Assembly: GCA_001931905.2 (NCBI GenBank)
Contig: MSJI02000487.1
Coordinates: forward strand, 1 to 41,461
Source of the DNA: Cladosporium sp. IMV 00045
Taxonomy: Eukaryota > Ascomycota > Dothideomycetes > Cladosporiales > Cladosporiaceae
Reading direction: 5' to 3'
Length of the DNA stretch: 41,461 bases
Shown here: in pieces, positions 31,550-41,461 of the stretch
How positions within the stretch are numbered: the first letter of the stretch is position 1
How the letters are laid out: each line of letters opens with the position of its first letter
Position numbers and translations under genes: made by a program
The notes under the pieces: model-generated
What the model was told of the DNA's origin: nothing
Databases searched by the model: none
Seen by the model: only the letters and a program-made list of their open reading frames with translations

Positions 31550-32490
31550 TTGGAAGAAGGGGTTTTCATATTTTTCGTTTCGTTTCGTGTCTATTTCGTT
31601 TTTCTTTGCTCTGAGAACGTTCAATGGATTTGTGGGTTTGACTATTGGCGTTCGGTTGTTGGGTGCTAGATCAAATATACCTTATGGCAGATGCACTGGA
31701 GAATGAGTCTTTTGGTTGTATGAGGTTGATTGTGTCTTGTCAAAATTTGTTTATGTGTTGCTTTCCTGTTGTTTCTTGTATAGTGTCTCTTTCTCCGCGG
31801 CGATTTGTTTCTAGGTAAGGTAGTAGTTTGGAATTCCTCGATTACATTCATGATTCATGTAAACAGATGAATGGTTCCTTTAGCTTCTTGCAAGTTACAT
31901 CTAGGAGACATGGCCACGCTGTGTGAATTTCTATACCACGCATTTGTTAACTCTATAGGTACTCAGGTGGACGAGCTCGCTTGGTGAAGTCGGGCATAAC
32001 AGTCCTTAGATTGTTGATCAAGGCTTTCCTCGCCGCGCTAAAAGGCATCTTCCTGCATTCGACTTCCTAGGTACCATATATTGTCTGTCGCTCGCCATTA
32101 ATCGTGTAGCTTGACGCTTCGAGCAAAATTGACTAACAATTGACAGCGTTCTCCCTCGCCCGGCAATTCCGATTTGCCCTACTACTCTTGTCGCTTCCTC
32201 GGCACCCACGGACACTAGGTCGGCCCTTTCGTATTCGGCAATTCGCGACCACGAACGAGGAAACATGATTCCGTACCATATTAACGCAAAATGTGAAGGT
32301 TTCACGTCCGCGAGAAAATACCGAAAGGTATTGGCGTGCCGAGTAAAGCAAATTGCCCCGGTCTTGCTCCTCTACAGCCGTCTGTTTTCCAGGGTTCATC
32401 CGCTCTTCCACATGGCTGTGAAGGAACCTCGCATATCTGCATCCTTTTGGTTCAAATGATCTCCTTAGCATACGATTGCAGGCAATCGCC
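31550..32490. other. Intergenic region before the TRP-like gene
   Basis: About 940 bp. The first 300 bp are T-rich 3' flank. Frames on the minus strand at 32018-32492 have no domain and random composition. No RNA gene or repeat seen. Confidence 0.5.
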
Positions 32491-34906
32491 ATGTTGTCGC
32501 CACCACGCGCCCTCCTGTTACTGGCACCATTTGCCCTCCACGCATCCTGCGCCTTTGTCCAGACGCAGCGGTGCGATCATGCGGTGGGCAATGATGACGA
32601 CCTTGTCTGGCTCTCTCTCGCTGTAGATCTGCAGCAGCAGAATGGGCAGGCCAGCGTTCTGTCTATGGAAGCCCATCAAGCACTTCGGGACACGAATTGC
32701 AGCGGAGGCTTAACTACTTTCTCGGCTACTTTGGACCAGGACATGCTCGGCCACCACTTACATTTCGATCATACGGGGTCCTCAGAATGTCGCTCATGGA
32801 ACAGTCGTCTCGATGATTCCTCCCATGAGTATCTGGTCTATCCCATGAAGTTTGATTTGACTCTTCCACCTCTATCAACCTTTGATATTCGACTTCAGCT
32901 TGAAACACCAGAGAAACTGAATGCTGGGTGCTTAAAGGCCAATATCACCCCGGCACTGTCCCGTACAACTTCGAAAACTCTGCTATGGGTACCGACCGTC
33001 ATTTTTATCTTCGTCCTGCTTGTAGGGATTCTTCGTGGATTCAACGAAAGAACACACGACCCGGGCAACATGTTAAAGACTTCCGACTTGAACCTTCCTG
33101 GCGTTGGAGAATATCTCAGCTACCTGCAATTCATATTTCTGAGCGGTAGTCTGAGCCTTCAATATCCAGGCTTCTTCCAGCCCATGGTCAGCAGAATTCA
33201 TCTGTTCTCCCTATTCAGCAGGGGTCCTATTCAGACCAAACATATGTATCTCGGTGTCGAAGACGGTATTTACGCCATCAACGGTACTTATGGAGGCACC
33301 AGCGGCCTGGAACACATGCACCAAATCGTCGGCGCGCCACAGACCGTGATTACCTGGTACAACTTCATCATCGTTTTCCTAATCATCTCTGCCGCAGCTG
33401 CACTGTTTGTGGAAACAGTGACCGCGTGTAGGGGAAGATTCGCACGCAAACACAATTGCACACTCCAAGCGCCAGCCTCTCGGAGGCTCTCAGCCAGAGT
33501 CATCGCAATTCTGCGTTTGATTCTCTCCTACTTCACTCTTCCGTTATGCGCGCTGTCATCTTATCAATTGAGCGCCGCGGCACAGGTCCCGATCTACCAC
33601 ATGGTTTTTGCAACTCTCTCGATCATCGCGTCAATCCTGGCTTTTGTCTGGTTATTCAAGCAACTTCCGGCACAATCAGCAGGGCGTCTGATCCACGGAG
33701 TCCCAAAGTGGTATCAGAAAGAGTTTGCCGAGGGCACACCATATGGCAATCCCGATGCGGACAAGTTCTTTGCTACAACCGTCGTGGTCCTGACGTTCGT
33801 CCGAGGCGCAGTCATTGGAGGCTTGCAGAAGTATGGCCCAGTACAGCTCGCCTTGCTGGCCACGAGCGAGTTTGGTTTCCTTGTCGCTATCAGGTGGCTT
33901 CGAGCTTACTCATTCTGCACTATCGGTACTATTGCTCCAGTATGCAGGCTTCTGGTACTGATTTTGATGATCCCGTTCGTTCAAGGGCTCACAAAAGGCT
34001 CTCCCAAAAACGCCATCGGCTACGCCATTCTTGCACTGCATGCTTCGATGCTCTTCTTCGGATTTCTCCTTCCCACGATCTATCACTTCTCGAAGATCTG
34101 CCGGAATGTCGTGATGTATCTTACTGGACAGGTATGTTTACGAAATTCCCCCATCTCAAGACTACTGCTAATCCTAACTTCAGTCCAACGCCAAACGCCC
34201 GTTCGACCGGCTCGGGGATGTCGAGCATTCGATGACTGATTTAGCTTCAACATCAGGGCAACGGTACGAACATCGCACACAAAGGGCGATATCATCGAAC
34301 GAGCCAGATATGCCTTCGCGGTCAGAATTTCCCAGCAATACAAGGAGTCCCGGCCAATCCAGCTATGGATATTTCAGAGAGCCCCGTCACAGCTCGATAC
34401 GACGCAAGTCTGGAGAACTAAAAGCACCCTCCGTACATAGTGCGCTATTTCAAGTGTCAACGGCGTATGATCCCGCAGCCATCAGTCCGCCTTCGTCGTC
34501 TCACAGCGGAGCTTCGAATGACCTCTGGCATGACACAAGAAGCATGCCGTTGGGGCCAAGATGGCACGACTACACGTATCGTGAAGGAGACTCCTTCTAC
34601 GCTCCACCATCACCCGCAGTGCCTTCCGCAAGCGCTGCGAGAGAACTTGCCCACACTCCTACCTCGTCGAAAGTAACGTCTCGAATCCGCTTAGACGGTG
34701 TTGGTGAGGCGTTGAGGACCTCCATCAGGAAATCGATCCTCTCTCTTACATCAGAAGCCGAAAAGCCTGAAGCGAGTGGATTCCAAGTCATCAGGCCTGG
34801 TAGGCCATCACCTCAACCCATGGCTGGCACACCGCTTGGTGAGTCTGGTTCTCAAGATGGAGAGCGGATCTCTTCGGAGCAACCCCTCAAAGGCGACTCT
34901 GATTAG
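32491..34906 (+). CDS. TRP-like membrane protein with ML-like domain (Flc/Pkd2 group)
   Basis: Exons 32491-34131 and 34184-34906 give 787 residues; the 52-nt intron has GTATGT, a CTAATCCTAAC branch region and TTCAG. MLSPPRALLLLAPFALHASC is a signal peptide. The extracellular or lumenal part (about 22-160) has Cys pairs as in the ML-like domain. A first membrane segment (LLWVPTVIFIFVLLVGIL) starts near 163. The hallmark YLQFIFLSGSLSLQYPGFFQ lies near residue 210, and about eight further hydrophobic segments run to residue 545. The C-terminal 240 residues, encoded by exon 2, are a hydrophilic Ser/Pro-rich tail. Relatives in yeasts act in FAD transport into the ER (Flc1-3) or as calcium-linked channels needed for growth and cytokinesis (Pkd2 of S. 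pombe). Which of these applies here cannot be read from sequence. The ATG at 32491 is the start because the frame upstream begins with TTG. Confidence 0.85.
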
Positions 34907-35255
34907 CAAAAGAAAATGGACCGAGCCTTCAAGGGATGAATAGTACCTTAAAAGACTGACTTGAGTATCCTCGTCGTACTACCTCAGATCATCGAATATA
35001 GCTATGTACCCAGACATTCAGAACTCGAATCGCATATCCTTCTGCTACCACAGCAACCGTTTAACCAAAGTGACGGACCTCAAGAAATCCCTATCGTTCA
35101 TGTTCTCATTGCCCAGACCACAACACTCACATGCGATCCTGACTGCTTCAAGTCAAGGTTACAACACCTCCTTCCCCCACGAGTATACATTCCCTGGCCA
35201 AAAGAAACGAACCACCACCGTATACTCGATGTGCCAGACGGTGCCCTGGCAAAAA
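34907..35255. other. Short intergenic region between the TRP-like gene and tRNA-Gly
   Basis: 349 bp of 3' flank. Two overlapping frames (34961-35299 and 35004-35330) run into the tRNA and are not genes. Nothing else is seen. Confidence 0.5.
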
Positions 35256-35353
35256 TGCATCGGCCGGGAATCGAACCCGGGGCTAGCCGATTCATGTGAA
35301 GTCTTGAAGACTTTTCATGGCAACGGCTAATTTTACCACTAAACCACCAATGC
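35256..35353 (-). tRNA. tRNA-Gly (anticodon GCC) with a 27-nt intron
   Basis: Read on the minus strand, 98 bases fold as a tRNA. The acceptor GCATTGG pairs with CCGATGC and the discriminator is A. The D arm is GTTT/AAAT, the anticodon stem AGCCG/CGGCT, the loop TTGCCAT with GCC as anticodon, and the T arm CCGGG/CCCGG with loop TTCGATT. The mature form is 71 nt, normal for tRNA-Gly. The intron of 27 nt follows position 37 and contains the palindrome aagtctt-c-aagactt, which can form its own hairpin next to the anticodon stem. Confidence 0.95.
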
Positions 35354-37160
35354 TTTCGATGATTTTCGATGGAGGAGCAAGTGTCTTTTTGAATATGTAA
35401 CTCAATATTTGTAAATACCTCATGTGGCCGCGAAGGCGTCAATCGAATCCGCGGACCTGCGACCACTCCATCTCAACTGCATGTCTTTAGATGAGGGGAA
35501 GCAGAGGCTGGCTTTTCTAATTATCAGACTACATGCATCAAGTGTGGACTGCAGCCACTTGTAAGGTGATTCCAACCGTCCCTTCGTCCCAACTCGTTGG
35601 CTCTCCTGACGATCGTTGGACGATAGCACACGATGCACTAAGCAAACATGTCTCTCCCTGTGTGGCGTTTCTCACCAACGCTCAGTCGTGATATCGAGAC
35701 CCTGGCTGATAAAATGCGTCGAAGAGACAATTATGCTGCTGGTCGCCTTGTCCGGTTTAGCTGAGTTGAGTGCGCTGCATTCAAAGCGAAAATGTTGTTG
35801 CTGGCACGAGGTCTCACAGCTGAGTGAAGTGTGCTCCGAGTGGAAAGGCTTTCGAAGAAGCATCATCGACTTAACTCTGTTCTGCGATACTTGAGCTGAG
35901 AGCCGCTTGAGCTAGTGAAATAGACTCTTACGCTTAAATGCTTAGATATATCATACTTCTCTCTGGCTCGTGAGACGGCTCGTGAGACGTTCATGGCAAT
36001 GCTCTAGGTTGCTGGTGCAGTTCAGCTCAACCTTGAAACGATACTGTAGAGGCGAATACCAACAGCTTTTGCAAGACGGAAGGCTGGTCAATCCGTCCCA
36101 CTTTGAACCAAATACTATACTATCACGACATCCATGGCAGCAATAAATGTTGCAGATGCATCATGATGCGTTGAAAGCAGCGAGCCCATGCTCTGGCGGA
36201 CTTTGCCGTGGGGCCGTTGCCATGGATCTGTTTTTCAGTCCCTCACCTCCGCCCTCCTGCATGCAGTATTGTAGATACCAGCCTTCTGTACCGCACACCG
36301 TGGTCAAGTCAGCATCATCACCGGGATGAATTGATTGTCACATGGCATTGGTGATCTGCCGTTGGTGATATCCCATCTGCCAACCCCAGCTCCAACGCCA
36401 TAATCCGACTGCCATTTTATTACTTACCCGAAGCGCCAATGTCCGGCAACAAATGGGAGTCGTGCGACGAATCTTCTGCATCAGCACAGTCAAATGCAGT
36501 GCTAGTGAGGAGGTGGTGTATAGCGCTCGCGATACTCGATACTGTACCGTACCGGCCAACGTGCACCTCAGCCCAGCGCCACACACTTTCCATCCAACAT
36601 CACCACATCCGTCCGTGCTGCGAGACTTTTCTGAGACTCTACGGGCGATCTTGCGCATTTCCTTATTCTCCCATTGGTAGGGACTTTCCCTGCATGGCCT
36701 GCGACAGCGAACGCATCTATGCTTTTCGGTGCGCGGCTGCCGATTCAGCCACGTCGCTGTCGCTGCCCTGGATCACCACCAGCTGCGATGGTAACGACTG
36801 GGGATTGGGGGCCTCGACCATTGGGTTGAGCATGCCAGTTCCCCCTGGTGCATCGGCCGTGTGCTGGCTCTCCACGAAGCTGAGGAACCTTGCTGGCAAA
36901 CATCACGCGTGAAGGCACGTTGTTGTCGCGAGTATTTGAATCTGACCATGTCCCCCCGTAAGCTGAGGCTGAGGTGAGAGTAACCATCTTCCGCAACTTT
37001 CATTCGGTCCGGGTGGCCCTCTGTGCGACGTCAGGCTACTCAGCAGTTTCCTTTTATATATATCCTCCCTTCACCTTCCGATCGCTCTTGGGCAGGTTGA
37101 TCCGTTCGACGCTATCGATTTGAATAGGGAACACTACGTCCACTCGATCCATCAATCACC
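35354..37160. other. 1.8 kb spacer upstream of the MFS transporter
   Basis: No convincing gene. The longest frame (36439-36912, plus strand) is Ser/Cys/Arg-rich without a domain. A perfect 12-bp tandem repeat, ggctcgtgagac twice, lies at 35965-35988. A bare B-box-like match near 35439-35460 lacks the rest of a tRNA. The last 120 bp carry a TATA-like run and a pyrimidine/AC-rich leader for the MFS gene. Confidence 0.5.
37053..37063 (+). promoter_or_regulatory. TATA-like element of the MFS gene
   Basis: tttatatatat lies about 100 bp before the ATG at 37161, a usual distance in fungi once a short leader is allowed for. It is followed by a C/T-rich stretch, tcctcccttcacc, where transcription could start. 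Confidence 0.55.
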
Positions 37161-38835
37161 ATGTCGACCAATGCTGTCGTTCAGCAGCAAGCTGCAGAGC
37201 AGCTCAATGTCGAGATCATTCCAGGAACAGAGGTGATGACGGATGTGGGAAACTCCCACTTCGCCAAAGCTGGTGGCCATGGTTCGGTGTAAGTAAAGCG
37301 TTACCAGCAACACTGCCTACATCGCTGACGTTGAATATAGACTGGTACCACACCCCTCTGCGAGCCCTGATGACCCTCTGAACTGGTCGAGGCTGTGGAA
37401 GATTATCGTTGCAGCTTCCCAGCTCTTGTATGTCTGGGTGTTGGTGTGCTCAGCATTGAGCATTGCGCCTATGTTTCCTTTCCTCGGCGCCGAGTTTCAC
37501 CTCGACCAACAACAGCTGTCGCTCCTCACCGGGTTGAACGTCATCACTCTTGGATTTGCCAACATCTTCATTGTGCCCTTGTCGAACATCTTCGGCCGCA
37601 GACCCACGAGCATTTTCTTTGGCTTTCTCGTCGTTCTCACCAACATCTGGCAAGCACTCGCAACAAGCCACCAGAGTCTTCTGGCCGCTCGTGCTTGCAA
37701 TGGCGTCGTTGCTGCCACTAGCGAAACCATCATGGTTCAGGTCATCGCCGACATGTTCTTCTTGCACGAGCGAGGCTTCTGGATGGGCACGTACTTCACC
37801 CTCTACTTCAGCGGTGCTTTCCTCGGACCGATCATGGCTGGCAATATCTCTGCACACCACGGCTGGAGATCGTTCTTCTGGCTTACAGTCGCCCTGGCCG
37901 CTTTCAGCACGTTGCTCCTCGTCTTCACTTTCCCTGAAACCAAGTACCACCGCAACAGCGACGCAGCCACCCCAACCCAGACTCAAGAGAAGAACAAGGC
38001 CGACGTATCAGAGACCGCGGTCGACTCCGAGACCAACAGCGAGCACGCAGTAGGAGAAAACGTCGGCCGCGGCAAGCCCAGCAAGGCCCAATTCATGCCC
38101 GTCCAGAAACTCGACAGCCGCTGGCTCACGTTCATCGTCCGCGACCTGACCACCCCGATCATCGTCTTCTTCAACCCCATCATCTTCTGGAGCGCTCTCA
38201 TGCTAGCAGGCCCAGCCGATCTGCTCCTCCTCTTCAACCTAACCGAGTCCGGCCTCCTCGGCTCTCCAGCCTACGGCTGGTCCCCTGCCGCAGTGGGTTA
38301 CTCGAACTTCGCCTTCTTCGTCGGCGGCATCGTAGGCGTCGCCACCGCCGGCCCCTTGTCCGACTGGGTGGCCCGACGCGCCACGACGAAAAACAACGGC
38401 ATCCGCGAAGCCGAAATGCGCCTGCCAGCCCTGATCCCCTACGTCTGCTTCTTCATCATCAGCCACGTCGTCGGCGCCGTGGGCTACGAGCGCCTCTGGC
38501 CCTGGCAGGCCATTCTGGTCTGCGGTTTCGGCTTCTCCGGTTTGGCGGTAACGTCCATCCCGACAATCTCGATCGCGTACGCGGTCGATTGCTACAAGCC
38601 TATTTCAGGCGAGATCATGATCGTCGGCACGGTGCTGAAGAACGTGCTGGGTTTCTGCTTGAGTTACTGGGTTTTCGATCTGCATGCCATGCGCGGCTGG
38701 GTGGATGTTTACATGGTGCAGTTCGCGGTGTCTATGTTGCCTGTGGTGTTGACCGTGCCGCTCTATTACTACGGCAAGAGTTTGAGGAGGTGGACTAAGG
38801 ATTCGACGCTGCACAGGATGGAGGCTTTGATTTGA
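37161..38835 (+). CDS. Major facilitator superfamily transporter, DHA1-like
   Basis: Exons 37161-37288 and 37341-38835 give 540 residues; the 52-nt intron has GTAAGT, a GCTGACG branch and ATATAG. The cytosolic N-terminus ends in SPDDPLNWSRLWK, a typical entry to helix 1 in fungal drug:H+ antiporter-type carriers. Twelve hydrophobic segments are present in two sets of six, with LSNIFGRRPTSIFFG as the motif A-like loop between helices 2 and 3. The loop between helices 6 and 7 is long, hydrophilic and charged (about residues 235-290, starting after FPETKYHRN). The C-terminus is short. The substrate cannot be read from sequence; the HOL1-like branch is the closest type I can suggest. The 1.8 kb upstream spacer leaves room for regulated control. 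It is convergent with SEC63. Confidence 0.87.
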
Positions 38836-39422
38836 GAATGCTTTCTTCGTAAGTGGGTTGGTTCCTACTGTTTGCTTTTCGTTGGAACGGGCTCGGTGTG
38901 CCTTCTCTCTCCCGCCGGGGTTACTTTTCCGTTCCCAACCGGTCTTCAATACGCGAATGTGATCAACGTGGGCTGAGTGTGCCTACCAGTAATAGCAACA
39001 ATCAAAGCTTATTCCCAGATGTCACTTCTTTAACAAGCGTGTGCACCTTTCCGACTCGCAATTGTCGAGCATGCCCTGCAACACGACAACCCGGTCGAAT
39101 GTAAGCGTACGCGTAGGAAAGATTGCTCGCAAGGAGCTGCGGTGTGCTGATGTAGTAGACAGACGAGGCTCATCGAGACATTGCAATTGCTGGATGAGGA
39201 AGGGACACGTCTGCAGAGCTCCTCGCTAGAAGCAAACAGACCGTGATGGAGAGAAAACACAGAACTCAAAGAGGCAAGTTGTAGAATATAAAAGTAATTG
39301 TATTCCAAAGCCCCTTTTCGCCGCTCATGCGAATAACAGCTTTGCAAAGTATGAACAAAACATTCCGTTTTATTGGATGCAGTGATTTCTAAATGTGCGT
39401 AAGGAAAGAAGACAGAATCGCC
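38836..39422. other. Convergent 3' intergenic region between the MFS gene and SEC63
   Basis: 587 bp of 3' flank. The frames here are short and random. I see no RNA gene or repeat. Confidence 0.5.
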
Positions 39423-41461
39423 CTACTCGTCGTCGCTATCGGTGTCAGTGTCTGTTTCGCTCTCACTCTCCTCGTCCTCGTCGGTGCCAGATTCGTAGTC
39501 GCTCTCCTCCTCGTGCGCGGCTCTCCTGGCGGCCCTGCGCTTGGCTCTGGCCTCCTTCTCTTCGGGGTCGCTCGTGGGCTGGCCCTTGAGAGCGGCCATT
39601 TGGCCGGCGATGGTGTCTGTTGGACAAAAGTTAGTATTTTTTTTTTCTGAGTGATGGTATCTGCAGTGATGAGTGGAAACTTACCCTCTTCGGGCTCGGA
39701 GATGTCGTCATCATCGTCGACCTCCTGAGCTTTGCTGGCGTCGTCGATGACCAGCGTGACGTCCTGCTTGTAGTCGAAGCCCACGTACGAGTCGCTGACC
39801 ATGTGCATGGTGAATTTGAATTCACCGGGTTGAGGCGGGGCCTGGAATTGCATCTTCATCGTGACCACCTCGAACGTGGGCGTGCCGTCTTCCTTGAAAG
39901 CGGGCTTGTCGAAGGTGGAGAAGCGGAAAGGCGGGACGGCGATCTTACCTTGCCTTGAGTCGGCAAGGAAGATGTGCCACTTGGGTTCTCTATCGCGCGG
40001 GAGGTAGGGTGCGTAGGCGAGCGGGATCTGGTGCTGTTCCACTTCCTTGTTCTGCGCCTTGAGGTCGCCCTCCGCAGGATCAGGGTCTTCGAGATCGGCT
40101 TCGCTGACTGGAGGGACCTTTGCGGTGCCGGGAGGAATGAAGCGGGCTTTGACAGCGAGCTGGACGAGGGATGATGGGATGATGTACTTCTCGCCTTGGA
40201 CCTTGAAGAAAGCTTTCTCGACCTTGAGGTAAGGCAATTGACGAGCAACCTGCTCGGCTTGCTTGAGGCGATCATTGGGGAGGCCAGCGGCTTGTGCGAG
40301 GGCTTGGCGCTGTTCAGCCGGAAGAGCCATGAAAGACTGAACCGTAAGGTGGTCCTTCGATGTGGAGGCGGTCTTGGTCTCGATCTTCTGAATGATCTCA
40401 GGGTTGAAATGCGGGAGCTGGAGGAGTGGCAGGTTTAGGGTAGTCGGTGGAATAGCTTGGGTGAGGGATTGGGCCATCTGGTAGGTAGACAGCACAGGCT
40501 GCGTGAAACCATAAGCCAAACCGATAGATGCGAGCGCTTCAGTCAGTCTGAGAGCGGTAGGTGCAACCTCGAACTTCTCAGCCTCCAGCGTCCGGTCGTC
40601 AAGCTGAATGCGACCCAAGTAGGCCCAGATCAGAGCCAAAGTTTTGCGGCGAGTGGCATCATCGAGCTCAGTCAAGAATTGCTTGTCTTTCTCGAGCATG
40701 GCCAGATCGAGTTCGTTCGTTGCCTGCAGTTTCTTCTCCAGTTTTCCAAGCCCATTGTCGGCCTTACCGCTGGGCAGAATCTCCTGGTACTCCATGCCAC
40801 TGCTAATGGCGCTCAGAACATCACCACCATCCATACGATCCTTGAACTCCTTGAACATGTTTCCTGCGGTGGTAACCAAGATACGCTCCTTCGTCATCTT
40901 TTGCATGCCATACCACCACTTTCCAACAAGCCATGGCAAACCAATACCGAGCAAAATACCGTAGAACATGAGCACATACTTGCCGTTACCCTCTGCGATC
41001 AGGAACTGTGGCAGGGCAATACCAAAGCTCGTGCTCTGCTTGCCATCGGGGTTGCCGTACTGAATGTAGTTGTTGCGAATCTCCTCGTCTGTGAGCGACT
41101 TGTACGCCTTGACAATTTCCACCCACTCGTCGTTGATCGCCTCGATGGTCAGGTTCTTTCCAGCGTCGGGTTGACGCTTGTCCGGGTGCATGGTGACGGA
41201 GAGCTTGCGGTAACGAGAGTTGATCTGCTTCTCGGTCGCGCTCATGCCCACGTCGAGAATGTCGTAAGGGTTCCATATCTTGGGCGTTTGGCGCGCGGTC
41301 ACCACCATGAGGTAGACCATGTACGCCATGACGGCCCATCCTGTCACGGCGGTGATGATACGCTTCAGGCGGATCTCCTTGCGCTTTTGTTTCGCGCGCT
41401 GCGTGTCAATGATGTCGGCATTGCTGGGCGGTGCGGGAGACTCGATTTTGGGTGCTTTGGA
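39423..41461 (-). CDS. SEC63: SEC63, ER protein translocation J-domain subunit (N-terminus beyond the right edge)
   Basis: The frame is open from the right edge (41461) to 39685; an intron of 68 nt (39684-39617; GTAAGT, a perfect TACTAAC, CAACAG) leads to the last exon 39616-39423. 656 residues are visible and the true start lies outside; GTG at 41347 is not the start, since coding sequence continues before it. A membrane segment (TGWAVMAYMVYLMVV) precedes the lumenal J domain, which begins at WNPYDILDVG and has the HPD motif at visible residues 92-94. A second segment, YVLMFYGILLGIGLPWLVGK, follows. The cytosolic Brl/Sec63 domain fills the middle. The last exon reads DTIAGQMAALKGQP and ends in a long Asp/Glu/Ser tail. 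SEC63 recruits the lumenal Hsp70 BiP/Kar2 to the Sec61 channel through its J domain; the acidic tail is known in yeast to bind Sec62. Confidence 0.95.

Noticed and set aside
35430..35470. Possible second tRNA next to tRNA-Gly
   Set aside because: There is a weak B-box-like match (rc ggattcgattg), but no acceptor pairing and no D or anticodon arm could be formed.
36439..36912. 157-codon plus-strand frame upstream of the MFS gene
   Set aside because: Composition is random, no domain or signal peptide is visible, and it lies in a region without other coding signs.

Overview
This window is nuclear DNA from a filamentous ascomycete. The evidence is short GT-AG introns (mostly 46-140 nt) with CTAAC or CTGAC-like branch sites, intron-bearing tRNA genes, long intergenic spacers, and fungal families such as HET, DUF4045-gelsolin and TRP-like/ML. 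The protein sequences look most like Dothideomycetes, probably the Mycosphaerellales/Capnodiales side, but that placement is impression rather than measurement. There is no operon organisation, no CRISPR and no intact transposon.

Layout, left to right: an N-terminally visible, probably mitochondrial protein running off the left edge (-, <1-503); a histidine acid phosphatase (+, 869-2383); a tRNA-Tyr with an intron beside a duplicated fragment of its own 3' half (-, about 2963-3171); an 87-residue Gly-rich two-exon protein (-, 3403-3729); a HET-domain protein (+, 5122-6429); a von Willebrand A protein (-, 6677-7717); a 2.5 kb gene-poor spacer; a 914-residue conserved fungal protein (+, 10204-12948); TAF4 (-, 13876-15900) divergent from YSH1/CPSF73 (+, 16492-19408); a three-exon secreted Cys-rich protein that resembles a beta/gamma-crystallin (+, 20037-20609); a large GNAT-type protein whose reading frame is broken by one extra base (-, 21187-24138); ARL2 in six exons including one of 17 nt (+, 24483-25302); a 1795-residue DUF4045-gelsolin protein (+, 25893-31549); a TRP-like/ML membrane protein (+, 32491-34906); an intron-bearing tRNA-Gly (-, 35256-35353); an MFS transporter (+, 37161-38835); and SEC63 cut by the right edge (-, 39423->41461).

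The genes do not form one pathway. Most are housekeeping: transcription initiation (TAF4) and mRNA 3' end cleavage (YSH1) share one promoter region, ARL2 serves tubulin folding, SEC63 serves ER import, and the DUF4045-gelsolin protein looks cytoskeletal. The HET protein, the secreted crystallin-like protein and the MFS transporter are more typical of the accessory, environment-facing part of fungal genomes. The most useful results are gene models that single reading frames do not show: the hidden left-edge gene, the 87-residue protein, the secreted protein, the six-exon ARL2, the joined DUF4045-gelsolin gene, the true C-termini of SEC63, the GNAT protein and the TRP-like protein, and the frameshift in the GNAT gene.
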